This document shows, piece by piece, positions 8,632 to 16,619 of a stretch of 64,000 nt of DNA. Where the stretch lies: assembly GCF_900169715.1 (NCBI RefSeq), contig NZ_LT835161.1, positions 124,001-188,000 of the forward strand. The letters run 5' to 3'. The position numbers were made by a program, and so were the translations under genes. Numbering within the stretch: the stretch's first letter is position 1; each line of letters opens with the position of its first letter. Under the pieces are notes generated by a model that was not told the origin of the DNA, ran no database searches, and saw only the letters and a program-made list of their open reading frames with translations. This DNA comes from Kocuria massiliensis. Lineage in GTDB: Bacteria; Actinomycetota; Actinomycetes; Actinomycetales; Micrococcaceae.

Positions 8632-9213
8632 ATGACGTATTCGGTCAGCATCATCGTGGGAAGCCTGCGGCGGGGCTCCTTTGCCCGCAAAATCGCGCGG
8701 GAGGTCGCCGGATATTTCGGGGAGGGCATCGAGGCTTCCATCGTGGAGATTGGGCAGCTTCCGCTGTACAACTTCGATTACGACGACCCGAGCGTTTCGG
8801 ACGTGAGCCTCCCCGGCGAGTACACCGAATTCCGTCGTACGATCCACGAGTCCTCCGGGGTGCTTTTCGTGACACCGGAGAATAATCGCACCATTCCCGC
8901 CTGCCTCAAGAACGCCATCGACGTCGGGTCCAAGCCGAACGACGACGTCGCCTGGCGCGGACTCCCGGTGGGCATCCTCAGCCACTCGGTCGGCCGGATG
9001 GGCGGGTATAGCTCCCAGAAGAACCTGCGACTCGCGCTTTCCTACTTCGACATGCCGACGCTGGGGCAACCGGAGGTGTTCCTGGGGCGTTCCCCCGAAT
9101 TATTCGACGACGAGGGGAGGCTCAATGCCGAGAGCACGCGCGAATTTCTCCAGGACTACATTGATCGTTTCAGCGAGTTAGTCCGCTCGCAGGCGGCGGC
9201 AGGGCGGCGCTGA
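8632..9213 (+). CDS. NAD(P)H-dependent FMN reductase (flavodoxin-like oxidoreductase)
   Basis: A 193-residue cytosolic flavoprotein of the NADPH-dependent FMN reductase family, which includes azo-, quinone- and chromate-reducing members. The phosphate-binding loop is VGSLRRGSFARKIA (residues 9-22), matching GSxRxxSxxxxxA. The flavin-ring loop is FVTPENNRTIPACLKNAID (about 79-97), and GILSHSVGRMGGYSSQKNLRLAL is the third conserved segment. The physiological substrate cannot be read from the sequence. The ATG follows AAAGGA by about 10 bases. It is divergent from ackA and convergent with the GyrI-like gene. Confidence 0.85.
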   Translation: MTYSVSIIVGSLRRGSFARKIAREVAGYFGEGIEASIVEIGQLPLYNFDYDDPSVSDVSLPGEYTEFRRTIHESSGVLFVTPENNRTIPACLKNAIDVGSKPNDDVAWRGLPVGILSHSVGRMGGYSSQKNLRLALSYFDMPTLGQPEVFLGRSPELFDDEGRLNAESTREFLQDYIDRFSELVRSQAAAGRR

Positions 9214-9233
9214 TCGCCGTCACCCTGCCGCCG
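9194..9233. terminator. Bidirectional hairpin terminator between convergent genes
   Basis: Perfect 11-bp arms CGGCGGCAGGG (9194-9204) and CCCTGCCGCCG (9223-9233) overlap the stop of the FMN reductase and precede the 3' end of the convergent GyrI-like gene. There is no long T-run on either strand, so efficiency is uncertain. Confidence 0.55.
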
Positions 9234-9242
9234 AGGATTTGC

Positions 9243-9734
9243 CTACTTCTCCTTGACCGGAACCGCCAGACCGGTGATCAGCGTTTCGGGGTCCACGTCA
9301 GGCCCGGGCTTGGTGTCGTACGCCTCCCAGAAGGGTAGGAGCGGCGACTTGCCGTCGGCGTCGATGGCCTCCATGAAGGCCTGCCACGATGCGGCGAGGC
9401 CGTCGTACGGTCCGTGGTGTTTGGCGATGGCCAGGGTCTCGCATGCTGGCAACTCGGAGTTGACGATCTCGACGTCATTGACCGTGGTGTTTGAGGGCAA
9501 GGGTGAGTCAACGGGGAAGCCGACTTCAAAAGTCGCGGTATCGCTGGGCCTGACCTCGTGACGGGCGAAGGCCGGACCGGTGGGTGTGAAGGCGCCTTCT
9601 CCGATGGCCTGGCCTAGCGCGGAGAAAGCCTGGTCCATCGCGGTCGGCATCTCGCGCATGGGGTATTCGCGGAACCGGACGACCACAGTGGGGAATCCGG
9701 GGAATTCGATGTATTCGACGTCGCTGAGACTCAT
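9243..9734 (-). CDS. GyrI-like small-molecule-binding domain protein
   Basis: A 163-residue stand-alone GyrI/AraC effector-binding-like domain with no DNA-binding region attached. Supporting features are the N-terminal VEYIEFPGFPTVVVRFREYPMREMPTAM, a central FEVGFPVDSPLPSN, and ACETLAIAKHHGPYDGLAASWQAFMEAI, which matches the G-P-Y-x-x-L region of the family. DPETLITGLAVPV closes the sheet. Such single-domain proteins usually bind or hydrolyse hydrophobic small molecules, or act as gyrase-protecting factors. Which applies here is unknown. It is transcribed alone between two convergent or divergent neighbours. Confidence 0.75.
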   Translation of the reverse strand: MSLSDVEYIEFPGFPTVVVRFREYPMREMPTAMDQAFSALGQAIGEGAFTPTGPAFARHEVRPSDTATFEVGFPVDSPLPSNTTVNDVEIVNSELPACETLAIAKHHGPYDGLAASWQAFMEAIDADGKSPLLPFWEAYDTKPGPDVDPETLITGLAVPVKEK

Positions 9735-9885
9735 GGGTCTGAACTCCTAGGGTAGGGGCTTCACAGTCTACGGTTCTCGGGGCGGCGCGTCAGGGACGTC
9801 ATGTAAGGACAAAGCCTGGAGCGGGCGAAGGCATCGTGTCACCATAAGTCTCATCGACATGGAATCGGGTGGAGAGGGAATCACC

Positions 9886-10347
9886 ATGGCATACCACCAG
9901 GCGGAAGGGTCTCAGGGGTCCTTTGACGACATGAACTTCCACACCCGCAAGTGGGTACGCCCGGAAGATCTCAATGCGAACGGCACGCTTTTCGGCGGCA
10001 GCCTGCTGCGCTGGATCGACGACGAGGCGGTGGTCTACGCGATGATCCAGCTCGGCAACCAGCGCATCGTCACCAAGTTCATTTCCGAGATCAATTTCGT
10101 CTCTTCGGCCACGCAGGGAGACATCATCGAGATTGGGCTGCAGGCGATCGCCTTCGGCCGAACTTCGCTCACCATGCGGTGCGAGGTCCGGAACATCATT
10201 ACCGGACGCGCGATCCTGTCGATCGAGCGCATCGTGTTCGTGGGGCTCGACGCCGACGGCAAGCCACTCGAGCACGGATTCACCGGCGTGACGTACCAGC
10301 GCGATCGCTTTCCTGAGGAGCTCCGCAACAAGGAGCCCGGACTCTAG
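9886..10347 (+). CDS. Acyl-CoA thioesterase (hotdog fold, YciA-like)
   Basis: Hydrolyses acyl-CoA thioesters to free acid and CoA in the cytosol. The 153-residue single hotdog domain has the family signature NANGTLFGGSLLRWIDDEAVVYA near residues 28-48, with the conserved Asn and the Asp used in catalysis, followed by ISEINFVSSATQGDIIEI. The ATG at 9886 is chosen over one at 9859 because GGAGAGGGAA sits 5 bases before it. Substrate chain length cannot be inferred. It is convergent with the SDR gene, only five bases apart. Confidence 0.85.
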   Translation: MAYHQAEGSQGSFDDMNFHTRKWVRPEDLNANGTLFGGSLLRWIDDEAVVYAMIQLGNQRIVTKFISEINFVSSATQGDIIEIGLQAIAFGRTSLTMRCEVRNIITGRAILSIERIVFVGLDADGKPLEHGFTGVTYQRDRFPEELRNKEPGL

Positions 10348-10352
10348 GGGCG

Positions 10353-10958
10353 TTACCCCCAGAGGGTGAAGACTTCCCCGCTCTGAACGCCCTCGACCGA
10401 CCGCACGAAAGCTTGGGCGACGTCGGCGGCGGGAACTTGCCGGAACCCCGGGAACGAGGGGTGGTATCCGGTGGCTTCGCGCAGGACCGTGGGGCTGACC
10501 GCGTTGATCCGCAGGCCGCGAGGCAATTCCGCCGCGGCGGTTCGCACGTAGGACTCGACCGCGCCATTGGCCACGGCCGACGCAACGCTGCCGTGGATCG
10601 GGACGGTCGTGAGAATCCCGGAGATCAGAGTGATGGAACCGCCGTCGGTCAGGCGCTTCAGGGCCTCGGTCGCGATGTTGATTTGCCCCATGGCCTTGTC
10701 CTGCAGGCCGGCCATGTAGTCCTCCGCGGTCAGCTCTGTGACGTGCTTGAACGGGGCGCCGCCGGCGCAACTGACCACGGCGTCGACGGTGCCGACGCGC
10801 TCGAAGAGATCCCGGACCGAGGCAGGGTCGGACATGTCGACGCGTTCGCCGCTGCTACGCGAGGCGCGGATAACCTCGTGCTGCTGCTGTTCCAGGGCTT
10901 GGGCCACGGCGCTACCGATAAGACCCGATGCTCCCACGACGATGATTCTTTGAGCCAT
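10353..10958 (-). CDS. Short-chain dehydrogenase-like protein lacking the YxxxK pair
   Basis: A small (201-residue) Rossmann-fold SDR. The nucleotide loop VVGASGLIGSAVA is at residues 7-19, the NNAG-equivalent is VVSCAGGAP, and the structural RINAVSPTVL is present. Where classical SDRs have Tyr-x-x-x-Lys, this protein reads SVASAVANGAVESYVR, so the catalytic Tyr and Lys are not visible. This is a known short subgroup whose members may be poor or atypical oxidoreductases. Substrate unknown. It stands alone between the thioesterase and pta. Confidence 0.75.
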   Translation of the reverse strand: MAQRIIVVGASGLIGSAVAQALEQQQHEVIRASRSSGERVDMSDPASVRDLFERVGTVDAVVSCAGGAPFKHVTELTAEDYMAGLQDKAMGQINIATEALKRLTDGGSITLISGILTTVPIHGSVASAVANGAVESYVRTAAAELPRGLRINAVSPTVLREATGYHPSFPGFRQVPAADVAQAFVRSVEGVQSGEVFTLWG

Positions 10959-11081
10959 GATGACGGCACCCTTCTCGAAGTGTTGAGGCGATTCTTCCGC
11001 TCACCCGACCGCGTGTCAGCGGACGCCGGAGTCTCTCGCGGAAACAATATTGCAAGCCTATCTAAGACTGCGACCGGTTGC

Positions 11082-13190
11082 TTACTGCGCCTGGGCCTGA
11101 ATCGCCGTGATGGCCACCGTGTTGACGATGTCGTCCACGGTGCAGCCGCGAGAGAGGTCGTTAACCGGTTTGCGCAAGCCCTGCAGGACCGGGCCGACGG
11201 CGACCGCCCCGGAGGACTGTTGCACGGCTTTGTAGGTGTTGTTGCCCGTGTTCAAATCCGGGAAGACGAAGACCGTCGCGCGGCCGGCCACCTGAGAGTC
11301 CGGCAATTTCGACTTGGCCACTGAGGCGTTGGTCGCGGCGTCGTACTGGATGGGACCTTCGATAGCGAAGTCCGGGTTGGAGGCCCGGACTAGGTCGGTG
11401 GCCTCGCGGACTCTGTCGACGTCTTCGCCGGACCCGGATCCGCCCGTCGAGTAGGAGAGCATGGCTACCCGAGGTTCGACGCCGAATTCCCGGGCCGTTT
11501 GGGCGCTCGCCTTGGCGATATCGGCCAACTGCTCGGCGTTGGGATTGGGGTTGACGGCGCAGTCGCCGTAAACGAGCGCGCGATCTTCGAGAAGCATGAA
11601 GAAGACCGAGGATACGACCTTGACGCCTTCCTTGGTCTTCACGAATTCCAGGGCCGGTCGAATGGTATTCGCGGTGGTGTGCGCGGCACCCGAAACCATG
11701 CCATCCACGTGGCCGAGCTGAACCATCATGGTTCCGAAATAGGAGCCATCGAGCATGCGTTCGCGAGCCTGATCGAGGTCCACGCCCTTGTGGGCGCGCA
11801 CGCGGGCATATTCCGCGGCGTATTCTTCGAGCAGGGGCGACGTGGCCGGGTCGATCAGCCGTACCTCGCCGGCCGCCGGGTTTTCCGAGGCCGTGAAGGT
11901 CAGGTCGATGCCTTCCGACTGGGCCAGCTCGCGGACGCTCGAATCGCTGCCGAGGATCGTGAGGTCACAAAAGTTTCGGCGGACGATGATTTCGGCAGCG
12001 CGGAGGATGCGGATGTCCTCGCCCTCGGGAAGGACCACCCGACGTCGGTTGGAGCGAGCCGTTTCGATGAGTTCATGGAGGAAACGAAGCGGCGTCATGG
12101 TAGCCGGGCGCGGGAGATCCAGGCGTCCGAGAAGTTCCTTGTCATCAACCCTCTTGGACCATTCGCCCATGGCCGCAGCGATCTTTCGAGGCGCGCCAGC
12201 GCGGAGTTCACCGTGCACCGACCCCACCGATTGCGCCGCAGAATAGGTATCCAGAGAAGTTCGCAGGATGGGGAAGGGGGCGGAACCGATCAGTGCTTTG
12301 GTCGCGGAGTTGATGTGGAGATCCCCGGAGAGAAGAACGCCGGAAGGCACCGGGAATGTGGGGGAGAAGGCCGAAGCCAAGGTGGCCATGACGACGTCCG
12401 ATCGATCCGCCGGGGTGATCACGAAATCGCCGTCGGCCATCTGCTCCAGGAAGTTTCCGACCGTCATGGCAGCCACCTTCACGCCCTGGATGTCGCGGTC
12501 GAGGGAAGCGCTGACGTCGTCGGCGGACAGTCCCATCTCGTGAACCACCTCGGCGACGGTCGGCTGAGAAATGGCCGGGGTTTCCGGGAGAACGTACACG
12601 TGGCCACCGCGCCGACCCGCCGGAATGCGGGATTCGACCTCTTGGGCCACGTCCGGATGAACCCGGTTAACGACGATGCCGAGGAGGTCGGTCTTGGCGG
12701 CATGCAGCTCGGCCCGGGTGACCTCCACCGCGTTGATGATGTCTTCAACCGACTCGGCCTCGGCGCCCGAAATGACGGCGAGCACGGAACAGCTCATGGT
12801 GTTGGCGAGCCGGGCATTGAGGTCGAATTCGGCGGTTGCGGCGTTGTGGGCGAGGAGGTCGGTGCCATCCACGATCACGGCGTCGTACTTTTGCGACATT
12901 TCCGAGTAGATCGACAGCGAGATGTTGAGCAGCTCGCTGATGTCCCCGGAAGCGAGGACCTCGCGGCACGTCGCGAGGCTGACGCCGCCGCGGGCGGAGG
13001 ATTCGTCAAGATCAAAGGTTTCACGCATCAAACGGATGCGAGGGTCGGTGTCCGCGGAGTCGGTTTCGAAGACCGGCCGGAAATACCCCACAGAATCCGC
13101 TCGACGGATGAGGGAGTCGGCCAGCCCCAGGGCCACTAAGGTCTTCCCGGCAAGCGGGGTCATCGCATCGAGGAAAATACCGGTCGTCAT
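11082..13190 (-). CDS. pta: Phosphate acetyltransferase, long form
   Basis: Converts acetyl-CoA and phosphate to acetyl phosphate and CoA, the partner reaction of AckA. The 702-residue protein has the long three-part architecture: an N-terminal P-loop/BioD-like domain starting MTTGIFLDAMTPLAGKT, a DRTGG-type middle domain, and a C-terminal PTA_PTB domain from about residue 380. That domain carries RRRVVLPEGEDIRILRAAE, GMVSGAAHTTANTIRPAL, MLSYSTGGSGSGEDVDRV and FVFPDLNTGNNTYKAVQ. The ATG is preceded by AAGGAC. Long Pta proteins in other bacteria respond to pyruvate or NADH through the N-terminal region (family knowledge). Confidence 0.95.
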   Translation of the reverse strand: MTTGIFLDAMTPLAGKTLVALGLADSLIRRADSVGYFRPVFETDSADTDPRIRLMRETFDLDESSARGGVSLATCREVLASGDISELLNISLSIYSEMSQKYDAVIVDGTDLLAHNAATAEFDLNARLANTMSCSVLAVISGAEAESVEDIINAVEVTRAELHAAKTDLLGIVVNRVHPDVAQEVESRIPAGRRGGHVYVLPETPAISQPTVAEVVHEMGLSADDVSASLDRDIQGVKVAAMTVGNFLEQMADGDFVITPADRSDVVMATLASAFSPTFPVPSGVLLSGDLHINSATKALIGSAPFPILRTSLDTYSAAQSVGSVHGELRAGAPRKIAAAMGEWSKRVDDKELLGRLDLPRPATMTPLRFLHELIETARSNRRRVVLPEGEDIRILRAAEIIVRRNFCDLTILGSDSSVRELAQSEGIDLTFTASENPAAGEVRLIDPATSPLLEEYAAEYARVRAHKGVDLDQARERMLDGSYFGTMMVQLGHVDGMVSGAAHTTANTIRPALEFVKTKEGVKVVSSVFFMLLEDRALVYGDCAVNPNPNAEQLADIAKASAQTAREFGVEPRVAMLSYSTGGSGSGEDVDRVREATDLVRASNPDFAIEGPIQYDAATNASVAKSKLPDSQVAGRATVFVFPDLNTGNNTYKAVQQSSGAVAVGPVLQGLRKPVNDLSRGCTVDDIVNTVAITAIQAQAQ

Positions 13191-13314
13191 GAATCGTCCT
13201 TACGCTCAGTAACTCGGGACAGCGTCGCTGCCTCTCCCACGATTTTAAGCGGTCCTCGATGCCGAGGATACGTGGTGCCGAGCACTCGAGGGGCCCGACG
13301 ATCGTACGGACGCG

Positions 13315-14334
13315 TCAGCTCTTCGCGATCTCGGCCAGCCGCGCTACACCCTCGTCGGAGAGTTGCACCCGGTTGGTGTCCCAAGGGTAGGGCTCCACCG
13401 GAAGTTGTTCGAAGGAGATCTGGTCCCGGGGGACCTGGGTAAAGGTTCGGACGAAGCTCAGGAACTGCGTCGAGGACTTCAGGCCGTCGTCGACCATGAT
13501 CGAGGACGAGGACTGATTCAGAAACGAATAGAGCTTGATCGGGTTGGACAGAGTGGATGAGCTCTGCGCCTTGTCCAAGATGGCCTTCATGACGGTCTGC
13601 TGATTCCCGATGCGGGCGAGGTCGCTGCCGTCGCCGATCGCGTGGCGCTCCCGGGCCATGGCGAGGGCCTGCGTCCCATTGAGTGTCTGCTGTCCCGCGG
13701 GGAGGTCGAGGTTGGCGTCCGGATCCTTGAGGGCCTCGGGGAGATTCATGTCGATACCGCCGAGGGCGTCGACGATGGAGATGAAGCCACCGAAGTTCAC
13801 GTCCACGTAGTGGTTGATCCCCAGCCCGGTGAGGGTTGAGACGGCCTCAATAAGTTGAGAGTCACCGTCGGCGAGAAGGGAGTTGATCTGCACCGGCACG
13901 TTGGGTGCGGTCGAGTACGCCGTCGATCCCTTCGGGGGAAGGACCATCGTGTCGCGGGGAATCTGGATGCCGGTGACCTTGTCGTGGGCGGCATTGATGT
14001 GGGCCACCAGGATCGAGTCGCTGCGTCGTCCCTCGGCCTCGCCGGCATCGATGGAACCGTCGCGTTCATCGGAGCCGATAATGAGCACGTTCATCGCGCC
14101 CTTGGTGCTCGAGGTGTTGGTGAGCCCTTGGACCTGAGTGGTCTTGATGTTGTGGTGAAGGTGCTGGAAAGCCGCGAAAGCAATGCCTCCCAGCGCAAGC
14201 AGCAAGGCCACGATGAGCACAATGGTCACTCGCGTCCACCGGATACGGAAACCCGTTTGCGCGTTTGCAGCGGGTACGGCGGCCATCGGCTCGGTCGTCA
14301 GTGTGTGCGGGTCGCGTTGCTGGTAGTGCGGCAT
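13315..14334 (-). CDS. LytR-CpsA-Psr family cell-wall glycopolymer ligase
   Basis: Membrane-anchored enzyme expected to transfer undecaprenyl-phosphate-linked glycopolymers to peptidoglycan on the outer face of the membrane. A cytoplasmic tail of about 30 residues is followed by one hydrophobic segment (VTIVLIVALLLALGGIAFAAF). The extracellular LCP domain then carries NVLIIGSDERDG, the Arg/Asp motif RRSDSILVAHI, QIPRDTMV, and ARERHAIGDGSDLARIGNQQ with the arginines that bind pyrophosphate. I start at 14334 because AAGGAACC precedes it. An upstream in-frame ATG at 14406 has weaker support. About 339 residues, normal for the family. Confidence 0.88.
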   Translation of the reverse strand: MPHYQQRDPHTLTTEPMAAVPAANAQTGFRIRWTRVTIVLIVALLLALGGIAFAAFQHLHHNIKTTQVQGLTNTSSTKGAMNVLIIGSDERDGSIDAGEAEGRRSDSILVAHINAAHDKVTGIQIPRDTMVLPPKGSTAYSTAPNVPVQINSLLADGDSQLIEAVSTLTGLGINHYVDVNFGGFISIVDALGGIDMNLPEALKDPDANLDLPAGQQTLNGTQALAMARERHAIGDGSDLARIGNQQTVMKAILDKAQSSSTLSNPIKLYSFLNQSSSSIMVDDGLKSSTQFLSFVRTFTQVPRDQISFEQLPVEPYPWDTNRVQLSDEGVARLAEIAKS

Positions 14335-14582
14335 GGTGGTTCCTTGAGGCGTGGAGAAGGACGGCGCACGGCGTTGGTGCCGGGCAGGTCTGGTGCGACG
14401 TCGCACGGGGAGTGCCGACCGATTCGGGCCTCGGTGATGAGGTCGCCGGCTGCGGTCAGGTGCTCGAGATGCAAATTTTATGCAGTCTGCCTGCGGAAAT
14501 GCTGATGCCGCCGTGTGAACTAGTGGGGAATCGTGGCATTGAGTGGGGTGCCGTCTCGCGGGGACGGTGGCATGCTGGAGGC

Positions 14583-14891
14583 ATGTTATTTGCTTTCTCT
14601 GTTGCCCCGTCCGGTGGAGACGCCCCGGATGCCTCCGTCCACGACGCCGTCGCCGATGCTGTGAAGATCGTCCGGGAATCCGGCCTCCCGAATCGAACCG
14701 ACGCGATGTTCACCACGATCGAGGGCGATTGGGGCGAGTGCATGGACGTCATCAAGCGCGCGACCGAGGCCGTCGGGAAATATGGAACCCGAGTCTCGCT
14801 GGTGTTGAAGGCGGACATTCGTCCCGGCTACGACGGGGAACTCACCGGAAAGTTGGAACGTCTCGAGAAGGCCATCGAGTCAGAGGCGTGA
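14583..14891 (+). CDS. Thiamine-binding protein (MTH1187/YkoF-like)
   Basis: A 102-residue protein of the MTH1187/DUF77 type, a small ferredoxin-like fold that binds thiamine or hydroxymethylpyrimidine in studied members. It begins with the characteristic MLFAFSVAPSGG and contains ESGLPNRTDAMFTTIEGDWGE and IKRATEAVGKYGTRVSLVLKADIRPGY, which align with the family over its whole length. GGAGG lies only two bases before the ATG, closer than ideal, but the family N-terminus fixes this start. Its TGA overlaps the GTG of the next gene (GTGA), so the two are coupled. Confidence 0.82.
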   Translation: MLFAFSVAPSGGDAPDASVHDAVADAVKIVRESGLPNRTDAMFTTIEGDWGECMDVIKRATEAVGKYGTRVSLVLKADIRPGYDGELTGKLERLEKAIESEA

Positions 14892-15511
14892 GTTTTGTCC
14901 ACGATGGAAAATACGCGTTGACCCCGGTGGGTCCGTCGGAGCAATCCGCGTATTCGCAGGTCCACGTCAAGGCGTTGGCTGCCTCGTACCGGGAGATCAT
15001 TGGCGAGGAATTCTCGACGACGATTCGCGCGGAGGCCGCTTCCGTGGCCGACGAAGATCGGGCCTATCTGCGACGCTCCGACGCGCAAGCGGTCATCGCC
15101 TGGTCCAACCCCCAGTTCGAGGAGACCAACGATTTCGGGTGCTGCGGCGTCGGGGCGGATCCGGACTTGTGGACCCGGCCCGTGGGCATCGCCCTGACCA
15201 TCGACGCCGGCCCACTCGAGGCATGGGAGCGTGAGATTGGTGCGGTCCCCATCCCCGGAGCCGTCGAGGCCGGTGCCAGACAACTGGTGAATCTGTATGT
15301 CCTTCCGGAAGCCCAGGGTGAGGGGCTCGGCGCGGAACTCCTGCGGGAGGTTCTGCCCGAAGACTCGCCCGCATTTCTCTGGCTCATCAACGGCAACGAC
15401 GGCGCCGAACGCTTCTACCGAAGACACGGCTTTCGCGGATTGGGCGAAGACTTTCCGACCCAGGGGACGTGGGCGTCGTCGACGACCGGCCGCATGGTCC
15501 GTGGCCTGTAG
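14888..15511 (+). CDS. GNAT-family N-acetyltransferase
   Basis: A 207-residue acetyl-CoA-dependent acyltransferase. The central acetyl-CoA-binding motif A is visible as QLVNLYVLPEAQGEGLGAELLREVL (around residues 135-160), with the Q-x-x-G-x-G pyrophosphate loop. FLWLINGNDGAERFYRRHGFRG follows as motif B. The acceptor is not identifiable. The start is GTG, overlapping the stop of the thiamine-binding gene by GTGA. There is no ATG before the conserved region, and the N-terminus VSFVHDGKYALTPVGP fits. Confidence 0.82.
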   Translation: MSFVHDGKYALTPVGPSEQSAYSQVHVKALAASYREIIGEEFSTTIRAEAASVADEDRAYLRRSDAQAVIAWSNPQFEETNDFGCCGVGADPDLWTRPVGIALTIDAGPLEAWEREIGAVPIPGAVEAGARQLVNLYVLPEAQGEGLGAELLREVLPEDSPAFLWLINGNDGAERFYRRHGFRGLGEDFPTQGTWASSTTGRMVRGL

Positions 15512-15612
15512 CCGAGCACAGTCACTCGGGAGTCCTGCGACCGGCGCGTTCGGCGAAGTTGCCCATTTTCGCCGGTGACAGCTTGGGTCGTCTCAATAAG
15601 AACCCGATGGGC

Positions 15613-16311
15613 CTACGACCAAGTCTGACGTTCGAGGCCGAGTAGAAGGAGTTCCAGGCCCGCGACCAGCTCGGAGCGGTCGTCGTGGTGCCGGAACTCC
15701 CCGAGAACCGAATGGACGAAGGGGTATCGGGCGGGGTCCGAGTGGCTCCATTCGGCGACCTGCTCGTCGAATAGCTCCTTCTCCACGTCCTGATCTTCAT
15801 AGACGTCGCGCTGGGACACCTCGGCTCCCATCCCTGAGGCGTAGTTGACCAGGGCCAACGAGGCGTGGAACCGCTGACTGAGGGTCAGTTCCGTGCGCAT
15901 GAGCTGCTGGCCGATCTTTTCCCAGAACATCAACGAATTCTCTTGGTCGGGACCCGACTTGAGGAGCTGGTGGGCGAGCCAACGGTGTTCCAACATCTGT
16001 TCCATGAGGCATAGCACCATGCGTCGCAGGTTCACTAGGGCCGAGGCCGATTCCGAGCTGGTGCGTGCGTCCGTCGAAAACGGTGCGTGGTCGGCGAATC
16101 CGCGAGGGGCGGCGTGGCCGAGACGCTGAAGGTGCTCGTCCTCCGCCAGCGCGCGTCCCAGTAACTCGTTAGAGGCCAGGGCGAGGAGTTCTTCTTTGCC
16201 CGACGCATACCAGTAGAGGCTTGCGGCGCCGCTCTGGAGCTCTGCAGCGAGACCGCGGAGGGTCAGCTTTTCGGCTCCCTCTCGGTCCAGAGTCGCTATG
16301 GCGGCATCCAA
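15613..16311 (-). CDS. TetR-family repressor, probable N-terminal frameshift
   Basis: Likely repressor of the divergent drug exporter. The visible frame starts at a TTG (16311) and begins inside helix 1 (LDAAIATLDREGAEKLTLRGLAAELQSGAASLYWYASGKEELLALA), a clear TetR helix-turn-helix, followed by an all-helical ligand domain rich in Leu and Met. Read without a start codon, the same frame continues upstream as RTRTTLSLESI, which belongs to helix 1. A plausible N-terminus with an ATG at 16496 (MTQPTPRRPSRPRTPEDRAA) is in a different frame. A one-base indel in the very GC-rich linker around 16330-16420 would join them. Sequencing error and genuine mutation are both possible. Confidence 0.75.
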   Translation of the reverse strand: MDAAIATLDREGAEKLTLRGLAAELQSGAASLYWYASGKEELLALASNELLGRALAEDEHLQRLGHAAPRGFADHAPFSTDARTSSESASALVNLRRMVLCLMEQMLEHRWLAHQLLKSGPDQENSLMFWEKIGQQLMRTELTLSQRFHASLALVNYASGMGAEVSQRDVYEDQDVEKELFDEQVAEWSHSDPARYPFVHSVLGEFRHHDDRSELVAGLELLLLGLERQTWS

Positions 16312-16528
16312 GATCGATTCGAGGGACAGCGTCGTGCGCGTCCGTCCGCCGCGCCCGCGCCTCCGCCCGGCCCATGAGGCGGTTGGCCCTCTCGCTGTGT
16401 GGCGTCGCGGCTGGCCTGGAGTCGTTCCTCGCGCATTGCGGCGCGATCTTCCGGTGTGCGGGGGCGGGATGGGCGACGGGGAGTGGGCTGGGTCATGACA
16501 GAAAATCTACGCAGACCGTTGCGCCATA

Positions 16529-16599
16529 TCAAACAACGTTCTATTCTCGAACATAGTTCGATAACTCGAACGCTGTTCCATTAGTCGAACGACGTTCGA
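16529..16599. promoter_or_regulatory. Four tandem TetR-type operators TCGAAC-N3-GTTCGA
   Basis: Four 15-bp palindromes start at 16529, 16547, 16566 and 16585, spaced 18-19 bases apart. They are TCAAAC-AAC-GTTCTA, TCGAAC-ATA-GTTCGA (perfect arms), TCGAAC-GCT-GTTCCA and TCGAAC-GAC-GTTCGA (perfect arms). They fill the region between the TetR gene and the exporter start at 16620, the normal place for an operator shared by a repressor and its target. The outermost copies would cover the promoters in both directions. Confidence 0.85.
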
Positions 16600-16619
16600 T
16601 CCATACGAAAGGTTTTTCC

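Noticed and set aside
11499-13139. Long open frame on the plus strand opposite pta (over 500 codons)
   Set aside because: The minus strand has full-length, motif-complete pta. The opposite frame is low-complexity, Arg/Gly/His-rich and has no ribosome site, as expected for a shadow in GC-rich DNA.
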